In this document: positions 59,201 to 62,941 of the stretch, piece by piece
Layout of the letters: each line of letters opens with the position of its first letter
Numbering within the stretch: position 1 is the first letter of the stretch
NCBI GenBank assembly: GCA_965262595.1
Contig: OZ253548.1
Coordinates: 1,488,001-1,552,000, forward strand
Direction of reading: 5' to 3'
Length of the DNA: 64,000 nt
From: CATQHB01 sp965262595
Lineage (GTDB): Bacteria; Chloroflexota; Dehalococcoidia; Lucifugimonadales; UBA3495
The notes under the pieces: model-generated
Seen by the model: only the letters and a program-made list of their open reading frames with translations
The model's database searches: none
What the model was told of the DNA's origin: nothing
Program-made: the position numbers and the translations under genes

Positions 59201-59740
59201 AGCGCCGACGAGTACGACGCCGCGACCATCGCCGGGGTGACGGTGACCGTCACCGACGACGACACCGCCGGGGCGACGGTGTCCGAGACCACGCTGACGG
59301 TTGCCGAGGGGGGCAGCGCCACCTACACGGTGGTCCTGAACGCTCAGCCCACCTCCGACGTGGTGATCAGCGTAACCGCCAGCGGCAATACGGAGGTGAC
59401 CATGTCTCCGGCGCGGCTGACCTTCACGCCGTCCAACTGGAGCACGGCGCAGACGGTAAGGGTGTCCGCCGCCCAGGACGCCGACGCGGTGGACGCCGCG
59501 GCGTCCATCACCCACGCGGTGGTAGCCGCCCGGAGCGCCAACGAGTACGACGCCGTGACCATCGCCGGGGTGGCGGTGACCGTCACCGACGACGACACCG
59601 CCGGGGCGACGGTGTCCGAAACCGCGCTGGAGGTGACCGAGGGGGGCAGCAATATCAGCGTATGGGTCTTGACGCTCATAGGCGTGCTGCTCAACCTCGT
59701 GGCCCTAGGCGTCGCCATAGGCATCTGGCGGCGGCGCTAG
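38234..59740 (+). CDS. Giant surface protein: PQQ-type sugar dehydrogenase propeller plus about 55 tandem repeats and membrane anchor
   Basis: 7,168 residues in one frame. Residues 1-33 are a signal peptide (ILSAICALLLAFLTLSSATA). Then: cadherin-like domain (35-140), Ig-like (140-240), PQQ-dependent sugar dehydrogenase beta-propeller (244-598; SIPWGIAFAPDGTMLFTERA, RFGPDGYLWIATGD, YGHRNPQGLAL, NYGWDPAP), cadherin-like (600-700), Ig-like (700-795), and from 796 an array of 108-118-residue units of the form SETTLTVAEGGSATYTV, QPTSDVVI, LTFTTANWSTAQTVTVAAAQ, DAASIAHAV, VAVTVTDDDTAG. A putative-Ig (He_PIG) domain at about 6458-6555 interrupts the array. The C-terminus is a hydrophobic helix (WVLTLIGVLLNLVALGVAIG) ending RRR. 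I infer a cell-anchored fibre with an outward enzyme. Acidic D-rich turns may bind calcium. Start has a weak ribosome site. Confidence 0.9.
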   Translation: MYTKLRPRQRILSAICALLLAFLTLSSATAQAANSQPAFPSSEDGARSVAENTAAGANIGAPVGATDADNDALTYTLGGDDAASFTIVPSTGQLQTLAALNFEGKNSYSVTVSASDRKDATGSADMAIDATIDVTISVTNEDEPGTVIVSPGQPRVGEVLRARVSDPEGVMVGTPIWGWQKSRDGATDWLLVSRGIVGFPSAYEVQAADLNFYLQASVGYKDGLGSQVSAVGVSQRVAAKAAAPQIHVEQLVSGLSIPWGIAFAPDGTMLFTERAGKLSVRLADGTVRNVTADLSDVMVASEIGFMAIVVDPGFATNRRFYTCQGHTGDKVQVIAWTMNAGYTEATRVADPLVDGIPGSSRNHSGKHSGCRLRFGPDGYLWIATGDATTGSAPQSLTNLGGKVLRVVASTGAGAPGNPFSAPNSPLIYTYGHRNPQGLALRPGSSGQMWSVEHGPAFDDEINLLTAGGNYGWDPAPENSQSTPGYNESTPMTDLEKFPSAIVARWASGNQSLATSGGIFLEGAWWGPWDGRLAVASLKDKTLRVLEFSPSGDLLSEISVSKLKTAYGRLRTPMMGPDGALYVSTSEGSGADKILRVTPQVAPRFPANTDTTWDTPENADITTIVATVAAEEPNGEAITYSLGGTDAASFNIKDTTVGELRANAPLDYETKSSYQVDVIATDPNSLSSKVTLTITVTNEDDAGAITLSSQAPVVGIDLTASITDPDGGVSSIGWTWSKSSDQTTWTAIAGATSSTYRPVAADVGSYLRATAAYTDSQGSGKNAQQKTDAPVAAAPIGVSVSETELTVAEGASATYTVVLDGQPASDVVIEVTSNNSDVTLDTDAAASGNQHRLTFTTANWSTAQTVTVRAAQDADAANDAAAIAHAVVAADSADEYDTATIAGVAVAVTDDDTAGVTVSETTLTLDEGGSATYTVKLNAQPTSGVVINVTKTGSTDVTVSPATLTFTPANWSTAQTVTVRAAQDADAANDTAAISHAVDASRGANEYDNVSIAGVAVTVTDDETAGVTVSETTLTLDEGGSATYTVVLNAQPASDVLIRIDNNSGDVKVDADAGIAGDQGFMIFTPGNWNTPQTVKVSAAQDADAADDQAQLGHAVSYTTDRSGPYNSVLAAGVAVTVTDDETAGVTVSETTLTVVEGASNTYTVKLDPQPSSDVVISVTASGNTDVTVSPARLTFTSSNWSTAQTVTVSAAHDADAVNDTASIAHAVVPAESADEYDTATIAGVAVTVADDDAGVTNSESTLVVAEGGSATYTVALTTQPSANVAIIIADDNPDVTADTDAATSGNQDRLTFTPANWSTPQTVTVAAAHDADAVNDKAQLRYTVSSDNASGPYSGLAAAGVAVTVTDDDTAGVTVSETTLTVAEGGSATYTVVLDAQPTSDVVINVTKSGSSDVTVSPATLTFTGDNWDTAQTVTVAAAHDADAADDSAAIAHAVAPAESADEYDTATIAGVAVTVDDDETAGVTVSRPRMRMDEGGSNTYTVALNAQPASDVVIAVTSNNSDVTVDTDAATSGSQNTLTFTPSNWSTAQTVTVAADQDADAANDKAAITHAVVAAQSADEYDSVTIARVRVTVVDDEIGTAGVRSSVSKLSVAEGGSATYTVVLDAQPEARVRVWIVLISDGNVSRTPSRLDFTPSNWSTAQTVTLSAAQDADTGISTAQISYFITCSSRCRPYSNNTTYSNVVEVIVVDDEVVGVTLPETTLTVLEGGNRTYTVVLNRQPTSDVVINVTKSGSDDLTATPASLTFTTSNWSTPQTVTVRAAQDADAANDTASITHAVVASRSADEYDAVSIAGVAVTVTDDETAGVTVSETTLTVAEGGSGAYTVVLDVQPTSDVVINVTKSGSDDVTVSPATLTFTTANWSTAQTVTVAAAQDADAVNDAASIAHAVDASRSANEYDNMTIAGVAVTVTDDDTAGVSVSETTLTVDEGGRGSYTVRLNTQPTSNVVISVTKTGSTDVTVSPATLTFTTSNWSTAQTVTVAAAQDADAVNDAASITHAVVASRSADEFDAVNIAGVAVTVTDDETAGVTVSKSTLTVAEGGSGAYTVVLDALPTSDVVISVTRTGSSDVTLDTDTGTSGNQTTLTFTPANWDTAQTVTVAAAQDADAVNDTASITHAVVASRSADEFDAVNIAGVAVTVTDDETAGVTVSKSTLTVDEGGSGSYTVRLNLQPTSDVVINVTKSGSSDVTPDTDTGTSGNQTTLTFTRANWDTAQTVTVAAAQDADAVDGVAAIAHAVVAAQSANEYDAVSIAGVAVTVTDNDAGVTVSPATLRIPEGNSSTYTVVLDALPASDVVITVSSDNSDVTVSPATLTFTPSNWSTAKTVTVAAAQDADAVNDTAAIAHAVDAARSANEYDAATIAGVAVTVTDDDTAGVTVSVISVTAPEGDSGAYTVVLDVQPSSDVVISVTKSGSPDVTVSPATLTFTPSNWDTAQTVTVAAAQDADAVDDAASISHAVVAARSANEFDLVTVAGVTVTVDDDDTAGVTVYPTSYNTFEDTANAYNVKLDAQPSSDVVILVASTGSSDVTVDTDRRTPRNQNTLTFTPSNWSTVQRVWVVSAADDDAVNDMASITHEVVAAESADEYDSVMIVSFAVTVTDDETAGVTVSETTLTVAEGGSATYTVVLDAQPASDVVIGVTKTGSSDVTLDTDTGTSGNQTTLTFTPSNWDTAQTVTVAAAQDADAVDGAASIAHAVDAARSANEYDNVTIAGVAVTVTDDDTAGVTVSASSLTVAEGGSATYTVALNLQPTSDVVINVTKRGSPDVTVSPARLTFTTANWSTAQTVTVAAAQDADAVDDAAAISHAVDAARSANEYDNVTIAGVAVTVTDDDTAGVSVSETTLTVDEGGRGSYTVRLNTQPTSDVVIGVTRSGSPDVTVSPATLTFSSSNWATAQTVTVAAAQDADAVNDAASIAHAVDAARSANEFDAVTIAGVTVTVDDDETAGVTVSETTLEVAEGGNNTYTVKLDAQPASDVVINVTKSGSTDVTVSPATLTFTSSNWDTAQTVTVAAAQDADAVNDAASIAHAVVAAQSADEYDAVTIAGVAVTVTDADTAGATVSETTLTVDEGASATYTVVLDAQPTSDVVITVSSDNSDVTADTDGATSGNQTTLTFTTSNWSMAQTVTVAAADDADAVNDAASITHAVDAARSADEYDNVTIAGVAVTATDDDTAGVTVSETTLTVAEGGSATYTVVLDAQPTSDVVISVTRTGSSDVTLDTDTGTSGNQTTLTFTPANWDTAQTVTVAAAQDADAVNDAASIAHAVDAARSANEFDNVSIAGVAVTVTDDETAGVTVSVISVKAPEGGSATYTVVLDVQPTSDVVINVTKSGSSDVTVSPATLTFTSSKWDTAQTVTVSAAQDADAVDDAAAISHAVVDASSDDLYDGLQIARVSVTVTEDDPGIRVSQTDGIVMTEGIPFSYTVALTTKPTSNVALIIGVLGSRGITVDGSPITFDLPGLGTLAAVELLFTPANWNTPQTVTVRAPDDDDSADDSATIYHGVIPGSSAEEYRSVPLIALEVFVNDDDPGVTVSPKARSLAEGGSATYTVLLDTEAASDVVISVSSDNTDVTVSPATLTFTPANWGTAQTVTVRAAHDVDAVNDAASITHAVVDADSDDLYAGLHIARVSVTVTDDDAGVSVSETALTVAEGGNNTYTVKLDAQPASDVVITVSSDNSDVTADTDAATSGNQTTLTFTASNWDTPQTVTVAAAQDADAANDAASITHAVVAAGSADEFDNVSIAGVAVTVTDDETAGATVSETTLTVAEGGSATYTVVLDVQPTSDVVITVSSDNSDVTATPAKLTFTTANWDTAQTVTVRAAQDSDAVNDAAAIAHAVDASSSANEFDAVTIGSVAVTVTDNDAGATVSETTLTVAEGNSSTYTVVLDAQPASDVVISVTRTGSADVTVSPATLTFTRANWSTAQTVRVSAAQDADAVNDAASIAHAVVAARSADEYDAVTIAGVAVTVTDNDAGATVSETTLTVAEGGSATYTVVLDAQPASDVVISVTKTGSTDVTVSPATLTFTRANWSTAQTVRVSAAQDADAVNDAASITHAVVAARSADEYDAVTIGSVAVTVTDDDAGATVSETTLTVAEGNSSTYTVVLDAQPASDVVIGVTRTGSTDVTVSPATLTFTRANWSTAQTVRVSAAQDADAANDAASITHAVVAARSADEYDAVTIGSVAVTVTDNDAGATVSETTLSITEGNSSTYTVVLDAQPASDVVISVTKTGSPDVTVSPATLTFTRANWSTAQTVRVSAAQDADAVNDAASITHAVVAAQSADEYDAVTIGSVAVTVTDNDAGATVSETTLSITEGNSSTYTVVLDAQPASDVVITVSSDNSDVTADTDAATSGNQTTLTFTASNWDTPQTVTVAAAQDADAANDAASITHAVVAAGSADEFDNVSIAGVAVTVTDDETAGATVSETTLTVAEGGSATYTVVLDVQPTSDVVITVSSDNSDVTATPAKLTFTRANWSTAQTVTVRAAQDADAVNDAAAIAHAVVAAGSADEFDAVTIGSVAVTVTDNDAGATVSETALTVAEGNSSTYTVVLDAQPASDVVISVTRTGSADVTVSPATLTFTRANWSTAQTVRVSAAQDADAVNDAASIAHAVDAARSADEYDAATIAGVAVTVTDNDAGATVSETALTVAEGNSATYTVVLDAQPASDVVITVSSDNSDVTADTDAATSGNQTTLTFTRANWGTAQTVTVAAAQDADAVNDAASIAHAVDAARSSDEFDAVTIAGVAVTVTDDETAGATVAETTVTVDEGGSGSYTVVLDAQPTSDVVISVTASGNTDVTVSPATLTFTTANWSTAQTVTVSAAQDADAVNDTAAIAHAVDAARSANEYDNVSIAGVAVTVTDDETAGVTVSETTLTTQEGGSATYTVVLDAQPTSNVVIGVTKTGSTDVTVSPATLTFTTSNWSTAKTVTVAAAQDADAVNDAASIAHAVDAARSSDEFDAVTIAGVAVTVTDNDTAGATVSETALTVTEGGSGSYTVRLNTQPTSDVVINVTKSGSSDVTVSPVTLTFTPSNWDTAQTVTVSAAQDADAVNDEASIAHAVVDASSADEFDAVTIAGVRVTVTDDDTAGVAVTETTVTVAEGGSATYTVVLDAQPASDVVISVTRTGSPDVTVSPATLTFTTSNWSTAQTVTVAAAQDADAVNDAASITHAVDASRSANEFDNVTIAGVAVTVTDDDAAGATVSATTLTVAEGGSATYTVVLGAQPTSDVVIGVTKSGSTDVTVSPATLTFTTSNWSTAKTVTVSAAQDADAVNDAASITHAVDAASSANEFDLVTVAGVAVTVTDDDTAGATVSETALTVAEGGSATYTVKLNLQPTSDVVIGVTKTGSSDVTVSPARLTFTTANWSTAQTVTVAAADDADAVNDAASITHAVVAASSADEFDAVTIAGVAVTVTDDDTAGVTVSETTLTVAEGGRATYTVKLNAQPTSNVVIGVTRSGSSDVTVSPATLTFSTSNWDTAQTVTVRGAQDADAVNDAASITHAVDASRSANEFDAATIAGVAVTVTDDDAAGATVSETTLTVDEGGSGSYTVRLNAQPASDVVIGVTRSGSPDVTVSPATLTFTTSNWSTAKTVTVAAAQDADAVNDAASITHAVVAARSADEFDAVTIGSVAVTVTDDDTAGVTVSDTTLTVTEGGSATYTVRLNTQPTSDVVIGVTKTGSSDVTVSPARLTFTPSNWSTAKTVTVSAAQDDDAVNDAASIAHAVVAASSANEFDAVTIAGVAVTVTDDETAGATVSATTVTVAEGGSATYTVRLNTQPTSDVVIGVTRSGSPDVTVSPATLTFSTANWSTAQTVTVAAAQDADAVNDAASITHAVVSARSADEFDAVTIGSVAVTVTDDDIAGVTVSDTTLTVTEGGSATYTVRLNTQPTSDVVIGVTRSGSPDVTVSPATLTFTTTNWSTAQTVTVAASEDADAVNDAASIAHAVVDARSADEYDALTIAGVAVTVTDAAAVGATVSETTLTVAEGGSATYTVVLNAQPTSDVVITVSSSKTDVTVSPATLTFTTANWSTAQTVTVRGTQDADAVNDSASIAHTVVDASSADEFDAVTIGSVAVTVTDDDAGATVSETALTVAEGGSATYTVVLDAQPSGNVVISVTKSGSPDVTVSPATLTFTPSNWSTAKTVTVRAAQDADAVNDSASIAHAVVDARSADEYDALTIAGVAVTVTDAAAVGATVSETTLTVAEGGSATYTVVLDVQPTSDVVISVTKSGSPDVTASPATLTFTPANWGTAQTVRVSAAQDADAANDAASITHTVDASSSANEYDAATIAGVAVTVTDDDTAGATVSETTLTVAEGGSGSYTVRLNAQPTSNVVISVTRSGSPDVTVSPATLTFSPANWSTAQTVRVSAAEDADAVNDAASITHAVVAAGSADAYDAVTIAGVAVTVTDDDTAGVAVTVTDNDTAGVSPTDQSPTFASWTVDDQVYTVGEDVGTVSLPPALRGNGKLRYSLSPDLPEGLRFNSDRTITGTPRAKFPRTRFTYTATDVDGDRVHLRFHITVNEKAGVTVSPTDVTVTEGGSATYTVVLDAPPASDVVITVSSDNTDVTVDTDGATFGNQATLTFTPSNWDTAQTVTVRAAQDADAVNDAASISHAVVAARSANEYDPVTIAGVAVTVTDDDTAGATVSETALEVTEGGSNTYTVKLDAQPASNVVITVTSDNTDVTPSPATLTFTPANWSTAQTVTVSAAEDADAVNDSTSITHAVVAASSADEFDNVTIAGVAVTVTEDDTAGATVSETTLTVTEGGSATYTVKLDAQPTSDVVITVSSDNSDVTADTDAASSGNQATLTFSTSNWDTAQTVTVSAAQDADAANDAASITHAVVAASSADEFDAVTIAGVAVTVTDDDTAGVTVSETTLTVTEVGSATYTVRLNTQPTSDVVIGVTKSGSPDVTVSPATLTFTPANWGTAQTVTVAAAEDADAVNDAASITHAVVAAGSADEYDAATIAGVTVTVTDDDTAGATVSETTLTVAEGGSATYTVVLNAQPTSDVVISVTASGNTEVTMSPARLTFTPSNWSTAQTVRVSAAQDADAVDAAASITHAVVAARSANEYDAVTIAGVAVTVTDDDTAGATVSETALEVTEGGSNISVWVLTLIGVLLNLVALGVAIGIWRRR
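40619..57600 (+). repeat. Tandem repeat array, main block (about 50 units of 312-375 nt)
   Basis: Coding repeats inside the giant gene, period mostly 330 or 354 nt; the longer form adds a D-T-D-x-x-x-S-G-N-Q insertion. All lengths are multiples of three. Third positions and whole words such as GACGGTGACGGTG and GCCGACGAGT recur, so identity at DNA level is high. Units near 40.6-43.4 kb differ most; those near 49.9-51.3 kb are nearly identical. Confidence 0.93.
49264..51945 (+). repeat. Higher-order duplication inside the array (2,001-nt period)
   Basis: A two-unit block starting at 49264 recurs from 51265 with almost the same bases for over 450 nt, including rare choices such as GATGACGAGACC and AATTCGGACGTG. 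The spacing is 2,001 nt, six units. The unit after each copy also matches. This shows copying of a multi-unit segment, not only single-unit slippage. Confidence 0.82.
57901..59660 (+). repeat. Tandem repeat array, terminal block (five full units and one truncated)
   Basis: Five complete units follow the putative-Ig domain. A sixth begins (GATVSETALEVTEGGSN) and stops after its first strand, where the sequence passes straight into the membrane anchor. Confidence 0.88.
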
Positions 59741-60204
59741 CGCTTAACGGCATGAGATTCTGCCTGGGTTCGTCATGGGGCGGAACCAGCGATTGAACTG
59801 GTTTTTTACGTCGCATCCTTGAGCAGCGGATATGGACGGTTCCGTTTGCTTTTGGGGTTTTCGGGGGCAGTCTGAATCGGCGCAAACCCCACTTCCGAAC
59901 GGAACCCTTTGGCGATTCTTCTGATGACGTACATGGCTACTTATCCTTTTTGTAATGCGACCTGGATTAAAACGGCCCTGGTTTTCGTTCCGCTATATTC
60001 GCACTCCCTTTCCCCGACTTTGATAGCAAAAATCATCTGATTCTTGGGTTAACGGTTCCGGAGAGTTGCCGCGTCCGCCCATCGAAAGGAAGTCCCTTTG
60101 GCGATTGGAACAGCTTAATATCTGCCCGTGCGAGCATGGGAAACTAAACCAAAGCCAAGTGGCATCTACTGGCGCGGGTCTCTGGCGGGAGGGTCATGGA
60201 GCGT
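59741..60204. other. Intergenic stretch containing the terminator
   Basis: Apart from the terminator at 59784-59807 there is no supported gene; base composition drops to lower GC around 59930-60060. Confidence 0.5.
59784..59807 (+). terminator. Rho-independent terminator of the giant gene
   Basis: AACCAG, loop CGATTGAA, CTGGTT and a run of six T, 44 bases after the stop. Confidence 0.8.
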
Positions 60205-60579
60205 CTAACTCTTCTTCCAGAACTGCCACCATCCTCTCGTTGATCGCAGGTCCGCCACCATCGACTGCGCCGGCTGGTCTGGCGTGGCCGCTGTGTCGGT
60301 TGTGGCCGAATCTAGGGCGGGCCTAACCCCAGGGTCGACAGTAACGCCCTGGGTACCGAATAGCTCCCAAGGTCTGAAGGACTCCACGAAATCCTTGGCT
60401 TCTTCGATAGATGGGAACCCCTTCCGGGAGCGGCTCGGGTCGTAGCTAAAAGTCTTCGCCAACGCGTCGATGCCCCGTTTGGTGTCTCGGAACCCTCCAA
60501 GCTCCTCTTCATGGCCGTCGTTTTCGTCACTGAGAATCAGGTTCTCTCCCCTTTTTACCTTTCGCCAATACACTCTCAT
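60205..60579 (-). CDS. Hypothetical protein
   Basis: A 124-residue protein. ATG at 60579 is favoured over the GTG three codons earlier because GAGGAG lies eight bases before it. The N-terminal 75 residues look folded (MRVYWRKVKRGENLILSDEN, GGFRDTKRGIDALAKTFSYD, FPSIEEAKDFVESFRPWELF), the rest is a Pro/Ala/Thr-rich tail ending GWWQFWKKS. No family recognised. It lies downstream of the SagB-type gene on the same strand with a 157-base gap, so cotranscription is possible. Confidence 0.6.
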   Translation of the reverse strand: MRVYWRKVKRGENLILSDENDGHEEELGGFRDTKRGIDALAKTFSYDPSRSRKGFPSIEEAKDFVESFRPWELFGTQGVTVDPGVRPALDSATTDTAATPDQPAQSMVADLRSTRGWWQFWKKS

Positions 60580-60736
60580 GCAAAGCACTCCTCGACTCCG
60601 GTTTCCAGCTTGACGGTTTTGGGACCTTGATAGTCTCTACTTCTAAAATTTGCTCGCTTGGTATCGGAGAGGTGTGTTCTCTCTCCAGGTATGGCAACTC
60701 CGCGGCGATGGTCAAGTTCCTTAAGTGGCGTGCCCT

Positions 60737-62335
60737 TTACAAGTTGGGCTGTTGCCTCAGCCGACTGGTGTCGAGGGTGACTAGCCTACGCCTAGCTCGC
60801 TTCCCCAGCGCCACCAGGAACATCACGCTTTTACCTTCCGCGTGGGGCGAGAAGAATCCGGATACCTGGTCGTCGTAAAACGTCAGGCCAGAGGCCCCCA
60901 GTCTTTGGGCATAGGCTGCCAGGTAGATTTTGCCCGCTGTGATACTGGCATCCAGCTGAGCCAACCGGTAACCCCGGTTACCAAAACGCTCCAGTATCGG
61001 ATTCAGATTAGTCATGAAGAAAAAGTCGACGCTGGCATCGGCCGGAAGCGGCTGATCTAGCCCCAGATGACCAGCTTGCCGACGGTAGTCTCCTTCTTTC
61101 AGCAGCTCCAGAGACTTCAGGTCTCGGTGGAACACATATGCGCCAGATGGGAGGTCGTCCACAGTGTTCACGATCAGATAAATATCATTGAGAGCAGCGC
61201 CAGGTTGTCCTAAAAAGTCTGCCGGTATGCCCTGCGTGGCCTTTTCGAGCACCGTCGACAGCTCCCGGAGGGTTATCGATTCGCGGCTGAAACGGCGTGC
61301 GGACCCGCGCCGAACGATGACCGACTCGATGGAGTCCTGGGGCGTCTCGCCGTCAGAGTAGCGATTTAACGGTACGAGGCGTCCCGAAGGATGGGGCATC
61401 AGCATTGCCGGGCCTTCGCCTCGCCAAGAAACCACCTCTGCTTCATCCGTCAGAGAGGAGGCACCGTGCATCTCCCAAATGGCGGGTAATTCTACCTCGT
61501 ACTCCGAAATCGGCTGAGTATCCAGCGAAAGTGGCTCTAAGTCGGAAGAGGATCCGATTGACGGCTCGGGAACGAATCCAACTGGTACCAACACGAGAGC
61601 TACTTCCTGCCGGTTCTCCAGATCCAGCAGGCGGTTAACCGAGCTGTCCACGAATCCGGCCACCACCTTAGCAGGTAGGCCATGCGCCGCGGCTATGGCT
61701 AAAGTGTTCGCCAGAATGGTTCCGCTGTCCCAATAGGAGTGGCGGTATTCCCGGGCCTGGTACTTACAGGCGTTCCGCCAAAATACATCGGTATAGAGGA
61801 TTATGGCGGGAGCATGGGTCAAGCTCGGCTCGTTGCCACTGGCAGCCACCAGGGTTCCCCGATAGTCGCCCGGCCGTAGCCGGGTTAGGGACGGCCCTCC
61901 GGGATTATAGTGGTAGACTCCGGCGGCTAAACCAGGCAGGTCTCCACATACCACATAAAGCTCGATGTGGTACAGAGCACCGGTACAGGCCGCGGCACGA
62001 AACGGCATGGATCCCCAGGGGAAGTTCAACCTCTTGGTAATCCCAGCTGAGAAGTACAGAATGCTGCTCAAGGTGGTGATATCCAGTGTTCCGTCACTGA
62101 CTGAGGGAATAACCTCCATGGAGATAGCGGATAGCGCGGGCACCACCGATGGCGATGCCTCAAACGGCAACGGCAACGGCAACGGCAACGGAATCGGATC
62201 CAGGTCCGGGTATATTTTGAACAGCAGGGGTTGGCTCGACGGGTCAAAGGAGTGCCGAGGGTCCATCATATTCCCGTGGGGGTGCTTGGTACCGTTGTGG
62301 TAATACCAGGTGGCTTGAATTTCTTGATTTACCAT
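60737..62335 (-). CDS. SagB-type dehydrogenase with two nitroreductase domains
   Basis: A 532-residue flavoprotein. The start WYYHNGTKHPHGNMMDPRHS, then QPLLFKIYPDLDPIPLP, is the SagB-type leader. Domain 1 (about 85-275) has FPFRAAACTGALYHIELYVV-like sequence (RAAACTGALYHIELYVV) and SYWDSGTILANTLAIAAAHG. Domain 2 (about 335-520) has RRGSARRFSRESITLRELS, the FMN-contact arginine pattern, and RLAQLDASITAGKIYLAAYA, LGASGLTFYDDQV. SagB/McbC relatives oxidise azolines in modified peptides, but no cyclodehydratase or precursor is nearby. Many lone copies exist with unknown role. A PLPLPLPLPF run at residue 50 comes from a 6-base microsatellite. Confidence 0.87.
   Translation of the reverse strand: MVNQEIQATWYYHNGTKHPHGNMMDPRHSFDPSSQPLLFKIYPDLDPIPLPLPLPLPFEASPSVVPALSAISMEVIPSVSDGTLDITTLSSILYFSAGITKRLNFPWGSMPFRAAACTGALYHIELYVVCGDLPGLAAGVYHYNPGGPSLTRLRPGDYRGTLVAASGNEPSLTHAPAIILYTDVFWRNACKYQAREYRHSYWDSGTILANTLAIAAAHGLPAKVVAGFVDSSVNRLLDLENRQEVALVLVPVGFVPEPSIGSSSDLEPLSLDTQPISEYEVELPAIWEMHGASSLTDEAEVVSWRGEGPAMLMPHPSGRLVPLNRYSDGETPQDSIESVIVRRGSARRFSRESITLRELSTVLEKATQGIPADFLGQPGAALNDIYLIVNTVDDLPSGAYVFHRDLKSLELLKEGDYRRQAGHLGLDQPLPADASVDFFFMTNLNPILERFGNRGYRLAQLDASITAGKIYLAAYAQRLGASGLTFYDDQVSGFFSPHAEGKSVMFLVALGKRARRRLVTLDTSRLRQQPNL
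62164..62196. repeat. GGCAAC hexanucleotide microsatellite within the SagB-type gene
   Basis: About five copies of GGCAAC (plus strand), read on the minus strand as Pro-Leu dipeptides. Copy-number change would lengthen or shorten the linker by two residues per unit without a frameshift. Confidence 0.85.
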
Positions 62336-62386
62336 AGGTTCCCCTGGTCCTCCTGCTGGCGTTCACCGAGCTATACTAGCATGGTT

Positions 62387-62662
62387 TCAATAGGGGTTCT
62401 CAAAGTGTAAATAGGCTGGAGCAAGTTGGTCTATGGCGTACCAGTCTGCTACTTCTGCATCCTGGCAATAGGCCAAACGCTTGCCGATATCGCTGAGCAA
62501 GTTTCCGATTTCAACGCCCATGAATTTGGGAGAAAAGGGGGTCAGGGCATATTGGGCGTCACGGAGCTTAGCTGTCCCTCCATGGCGGTTGTGTCGCTCC
62601 AGGTGCAGGAAGCCAACCGCCGCCTTGATCAGTCTATGGTAAAACAAGCGCGGGGGATACTG
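62387..62662 (-). pseudogene. DUF309 family fragment, N-terminus lost
   Basis: Minus-strand translation FYHRLIKAAVGFLHLERHNR followed by HGGTAKLRDAQYALTPFSPK matches the second half of DUF309 (QGLIQ-A-A-F-H-x-x-R-x-N-x-x-G-A-x-x-L-x-x-A). The family's first half with E-A-H-E-x-W-E is absent: a TGA lies nine codons upstream of FYH and nothing related precedes it. The only start would be a TTG. Probably a truncated gene, though a short protein from TTG cannot be ruled out. Confidence 0.6.
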
Positions 62663-62941
62663 TCAAGGGCGGCGGCAAAACATACCACTGTGGCGCCCTT
62701 GACACCCAACCTGCTGAAGCGGGGAAACCGGCCTGAAAGTGGGCATCCAGGGCCAACGACTGCTAGCCGGCTGGCGAGAAGGCTACCGGCTAAAGGCCCT
62801 CCCAGGTTAGGAAGCGATTGCCCTGGGCCGGGCAAGAGCGCAAAGGACATAGGCAAATTCGGTTATTTCCAACTCCCGATTCCAGAGTTTATTCCGGCCC
62901 AGCCGCAGCCACCCCCCGGGGGACTGTTCTCCGGCGCCTGG

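Noticed and set aside
43169..59515. Very long minus-strand open frames (up to 1,849 codons) opposite the giant gene
   Set aside because: They are periodic shadows: the sense repeats avoid the trinucleotides that would give stops in this antisense phase. Their translations are His/Arg/Gly-rich repeats (RHRLRRAPVGRGEG) without fold-like composition, start sites or ribosome sites.
40619..59660. CRISPR-like periodic repeats
   Set aside because: The period is 312-375 nt, all multiples of three and fully coding; no short repeat/spacer pattern exists.
60527..60715. 62-codon minus-strand frame just after the SagB-type gene, considered as a precursor peptide
   Set aside because: It needs a TTG start with the purine run only two or three bases away, overlaps the next gene's leader and has no core-peptide features such as Cys/Ser/Thr clustering.
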